64,000 bases of DNA, from assembly GCA_035575835.1 (NCBI GenBank), contig DATLXM010000034.1, forward strand, positions 9,311 through 73,310, given 5' to 3'. Position 1 is the stretch's first letter; every line of letters starts with the position of its first letter. Under the pieces are notes generated by a model that was not told where the DNA came from, ran no database searches, and worked only from the letters and a program-made list of their open reading frames with translations. The DNA is from Gaiellasilicea sp035575835 (GTDB taxonomy: Bacteria > Actinomycetota > Thermoleophilia > Gaiellales > Gaiellaceae). The position numbers and the translations under genes were made by a program. Shown piece by piece: positions 62,648-64,000 of this stretch.

Positions 62648-62676
62648 ATGGTAGCTGACCCGGCCAGATCCCGCAA
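62648..62676 (-). promoter_or_regulatory. promoter of the str-S10-spc-alpha cluster
   Basis: On the minus strand TTGCGG (62671-62676), 17-bp spacer, TACCAT (62648-62653). A transcript start near 62641 gives a leader of about 90 nt before rpsL. No other strong promoter-like gap occurs inside the cluster. Confidence 0.6.
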
Positions 62677-62788
62677 ACCAGGGCGGTTGAGGTGTCGATT
62701 TTATCGGTTACGAACCATAGCCCTAGGGGCGAAACGCGATTAGAGTGAGCAGACTGGCCACTGCGGCCGGTCGTTTCACATACCGCCC

Positions 62789-63985
62789 ATGACCAGCCTT
62801 CTCATCGCCTGTGCAGCGGCAGTCGCCGCGGTCGCCCTCTTGGGCATCGTCTTCCTGCTCGTCCGCAGGACCGACGGCTCCGGAGACGAGCGGTTGGAGT
62901 CGGTCGTCGCGCAGATCAACGATCGGATGGAGTCGATGGTTCGCGAGCTCTCGGACGCGCTCGAGCGGGCGCAGGAGGAGAACCGCCGCACGCGCGTCCT
63001 CGGGGAGCTGGGCGGGTCGATCGATCTCGACGAGGTACTGACTCGAACGCTCGAGGCGACCGGAGCGCTCCCGGGCGTCGATGCGGCGATCATCGCCGTC
63101 GACGGCGGCAATACGGTCGGTGCCGTGCCGCCGATCGTCTCGACGTTGGGACTGAGCCTCGGCGAGGCCGCACCGCCGCCGCTCGCCGGGCCTCCGGACG
63201 GATCCACCCCACGTTCGATCGCCGTCACCTATCACTACGGCCCCGACCAGCCCGTGGGTTCGGCCCCGATCCGGGGCGGGCTGGGAGTGCCTCTCGGAAG
63301 CGACGGCGAGCACCTCGGCTACCTCTCGGCCTACTCGCGGGGCGAAGAGCGGTTCGGAGAGGCTGAGACGACCGAACTCGAGGAGCTCGCGCTGCGGGCG
63401 GGGCCTGCGATCGAGAATGCGCGCCGCTTCCGTGAGGCGCGGCAGCTCGCGGATCTGGACGCGCTCACCGGCCTGCACAACCGCCGCTACTTCCACGAGA
63501 CCCTCGCGCGAGAAGTAGCCCGGGCGCATCGGTACGAACGGACGCTGGCGCTGATCGTCTTCGACCTCGACGACTTCAAGGCGATCAACGACCGGATCGG
63601 TCATCTCGCCGGCGACGCGGTGCTTGCAGAGGCAGCTGACCGCGTGCGCGACGTCGTCCGGTCTGCCGACATCGCGTGCCGGGTCGGCGGCGACGAGTTC
63701 GCCGTGATCCTGCCGGAGTCGGGGCTCAAGGACGCAGACGGGCTCTACAAGCGCCTCGAGGCGGCCGTGTCGAGCCGACCGGTCGCTCAGGCGGGACGCC
63801 TTCACCTCTCCGCCGGTGTGACCGAACTACGCTCGGACGACGACTCGGTGACCTTCTTCGAGCGCGCGGACGAGGCGCTCTACCGCGCCAAGGGCGCCGG
63901 CAAGGGCACTGTCGTGGCCGTCGGCGCCCTGGCGACGGACGACGGCCCCTGGCCGCGTTCCGCCCCGGGCACCGCTTCGAGCTAG
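62789..63985 (+). CDS. membrane-anchored GAF-GGDEF diguanylate cyclase
   Basis: A 398-residue protein that should make cyclic di-GMP. One membrane helix (about residues 4-25), a short coiled coil (about 35-70), a GAF-like sensory domain (about 70-220), then a GGDEF domain (LADLDALTGLHNRRYFHETL near 225; active-site GGDEF near 300). The inhibitory I-site RSAD stands five residues before GGDEF, so product inhibition is likely. It is divergent from rpsL. Confidence 0.95.
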   Translation: MTSLLIACAAAVAAVALLGIVFLLVRRTDGSGDERLESVVAQINDRMESMVRELSDALERAQEENRRTRVLGELGGSIDLDEVLTRTLEATGALPGVDAAIIAVDGGNTVGAVPPIVSTLGLSLGEAAPPPLAGPPDGSTPRSIAVTYHYGPDQPVGSAPIRGGLGVPLGSDGEHLGYLSAYSRGEERFGEAETTELEELALRAGPAIENARRFREARQLADLDALTGLHNRRYFHETLAREVARAHRYERTLALIVFDLDDFKAINDRIGHLAGDAVLAEAADRVRDVVRSADIACRVGGDEFAVILPESGLKDADGLYKRLEAAVSSRPVAQAGRLHLSAGVTELRSDDDSVTFFERADEALYRAKGAGKGTVVAVGALATDDGPWPRSAPGTASS

Positions 63986-64000
63986 CCGGCTTCTTCGAGC

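Overview
The window is a high-GC (roughly 70% by eye), gene-dense chromosomal segment of an actinomycete-like bacterium. A deep-branching actinobacterial lineage such as Thermoleophilia (Gaiellales/Solirubrobacterales type) fits best. The reasons are many GTG/TTG starts, GTGA/ATGA gene overlaps, TAGNNT-type -10 boxes with apparently leaderless genes, a bacterial Ku, VanW and L,D-transpeptidase envelope proteins, and a contiguous str-S10-spc-alpha ribosomal cluster with secY-adk-map-infA-rpmJ. The lineage is an inference; no 16S rRNA gene is present.

Layout. (1) 1-3450, plus strand: end of a coiled-coil protein, a small membrane protein, a MoxR ATPase, a DUF58 protein and a membrane protein, probably one operon. 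(2) 3450-8600, minus strand: tilS-hpt-ftsH preceded by a GNAT acetyltransferase and a histidine phosphatase; repeats lie after ftsH. (3) 8600-14000: purine nucleoside phosphorylase, a lipid-kinase-like protein, a frameshifted L,D-transpeptidase lipoprotein, two small genes, a thioesterase and a VanW protein. (4) 14100-24740: an acyl-CoA metabolism zone (three acyl-CoA dehydrogenases, one close to glutaryl-CoA dehydrogenase, an SDR and a CaiB-type CoA-transferase) with a TetR regulator. The same 16-bp site lies upstream of the TetR/CoA-transferase pair and of one dehydrogenase-SDR operon. Two tandem secreted amidases and a GH3 protein sit between them. (5) 24740-31640: a broken lysyl-oxidase-like fragment, HAD phosphatase, CoA-binding protein, DoxX, tRNA-Pro, a NIF3-type protein, an alpha/beta hydrolase, a small HTH protein behind a leader-peptide attenuator candidate, Ku and an acyl-CoA synthetase. 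(6) 31640-37730: a putative copper-responsive DUF4396/DUF305 pair under a CsoR-like operator, a divergent pair of coiled-coil cell-wall proteins (NlpC/P60 and 3D domain), an orphan NarL-type regulator and a PBP4-type carboxypeptidase. (7) 37730-41840, minus strand: ligA, HAD phosphatase, truA, NfeD and VOC genes. (8) 41900-62600, minus strand: the ribosomal supercluster from rpsL to rplQ, with a strong promoter candidate before rpsL and a perfect 16-bp-stem hairpin after rplQ. (9) 62789-63985: a membrane GAF-GGDEF diguanylate cyclase, divergent from rpsL.

Common threads. Peptidoglycan remodelling genes recur (L,D-transpeptidase, VanW, two amidases, GH3, NlpC/P60, 3D, PBP4). Acyl-CoA catabolism appears to be tied together by one TetR operator. 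Several ribosomal proteins (S17, S3, L22, L15, S5) carry long low-complexity extensions; S17 has about 230 extra N-terminal residues. No phage, insertion sequence, CRISPR array or integrase was found. The less ordinary items are the attenuator ahead of the small HTH gene, the shared TetR operator, the CsoR-like operator inside a near-consensus promoter, a family of REP-like palindromes, and two genes that seem to need ATT/ATC starts.
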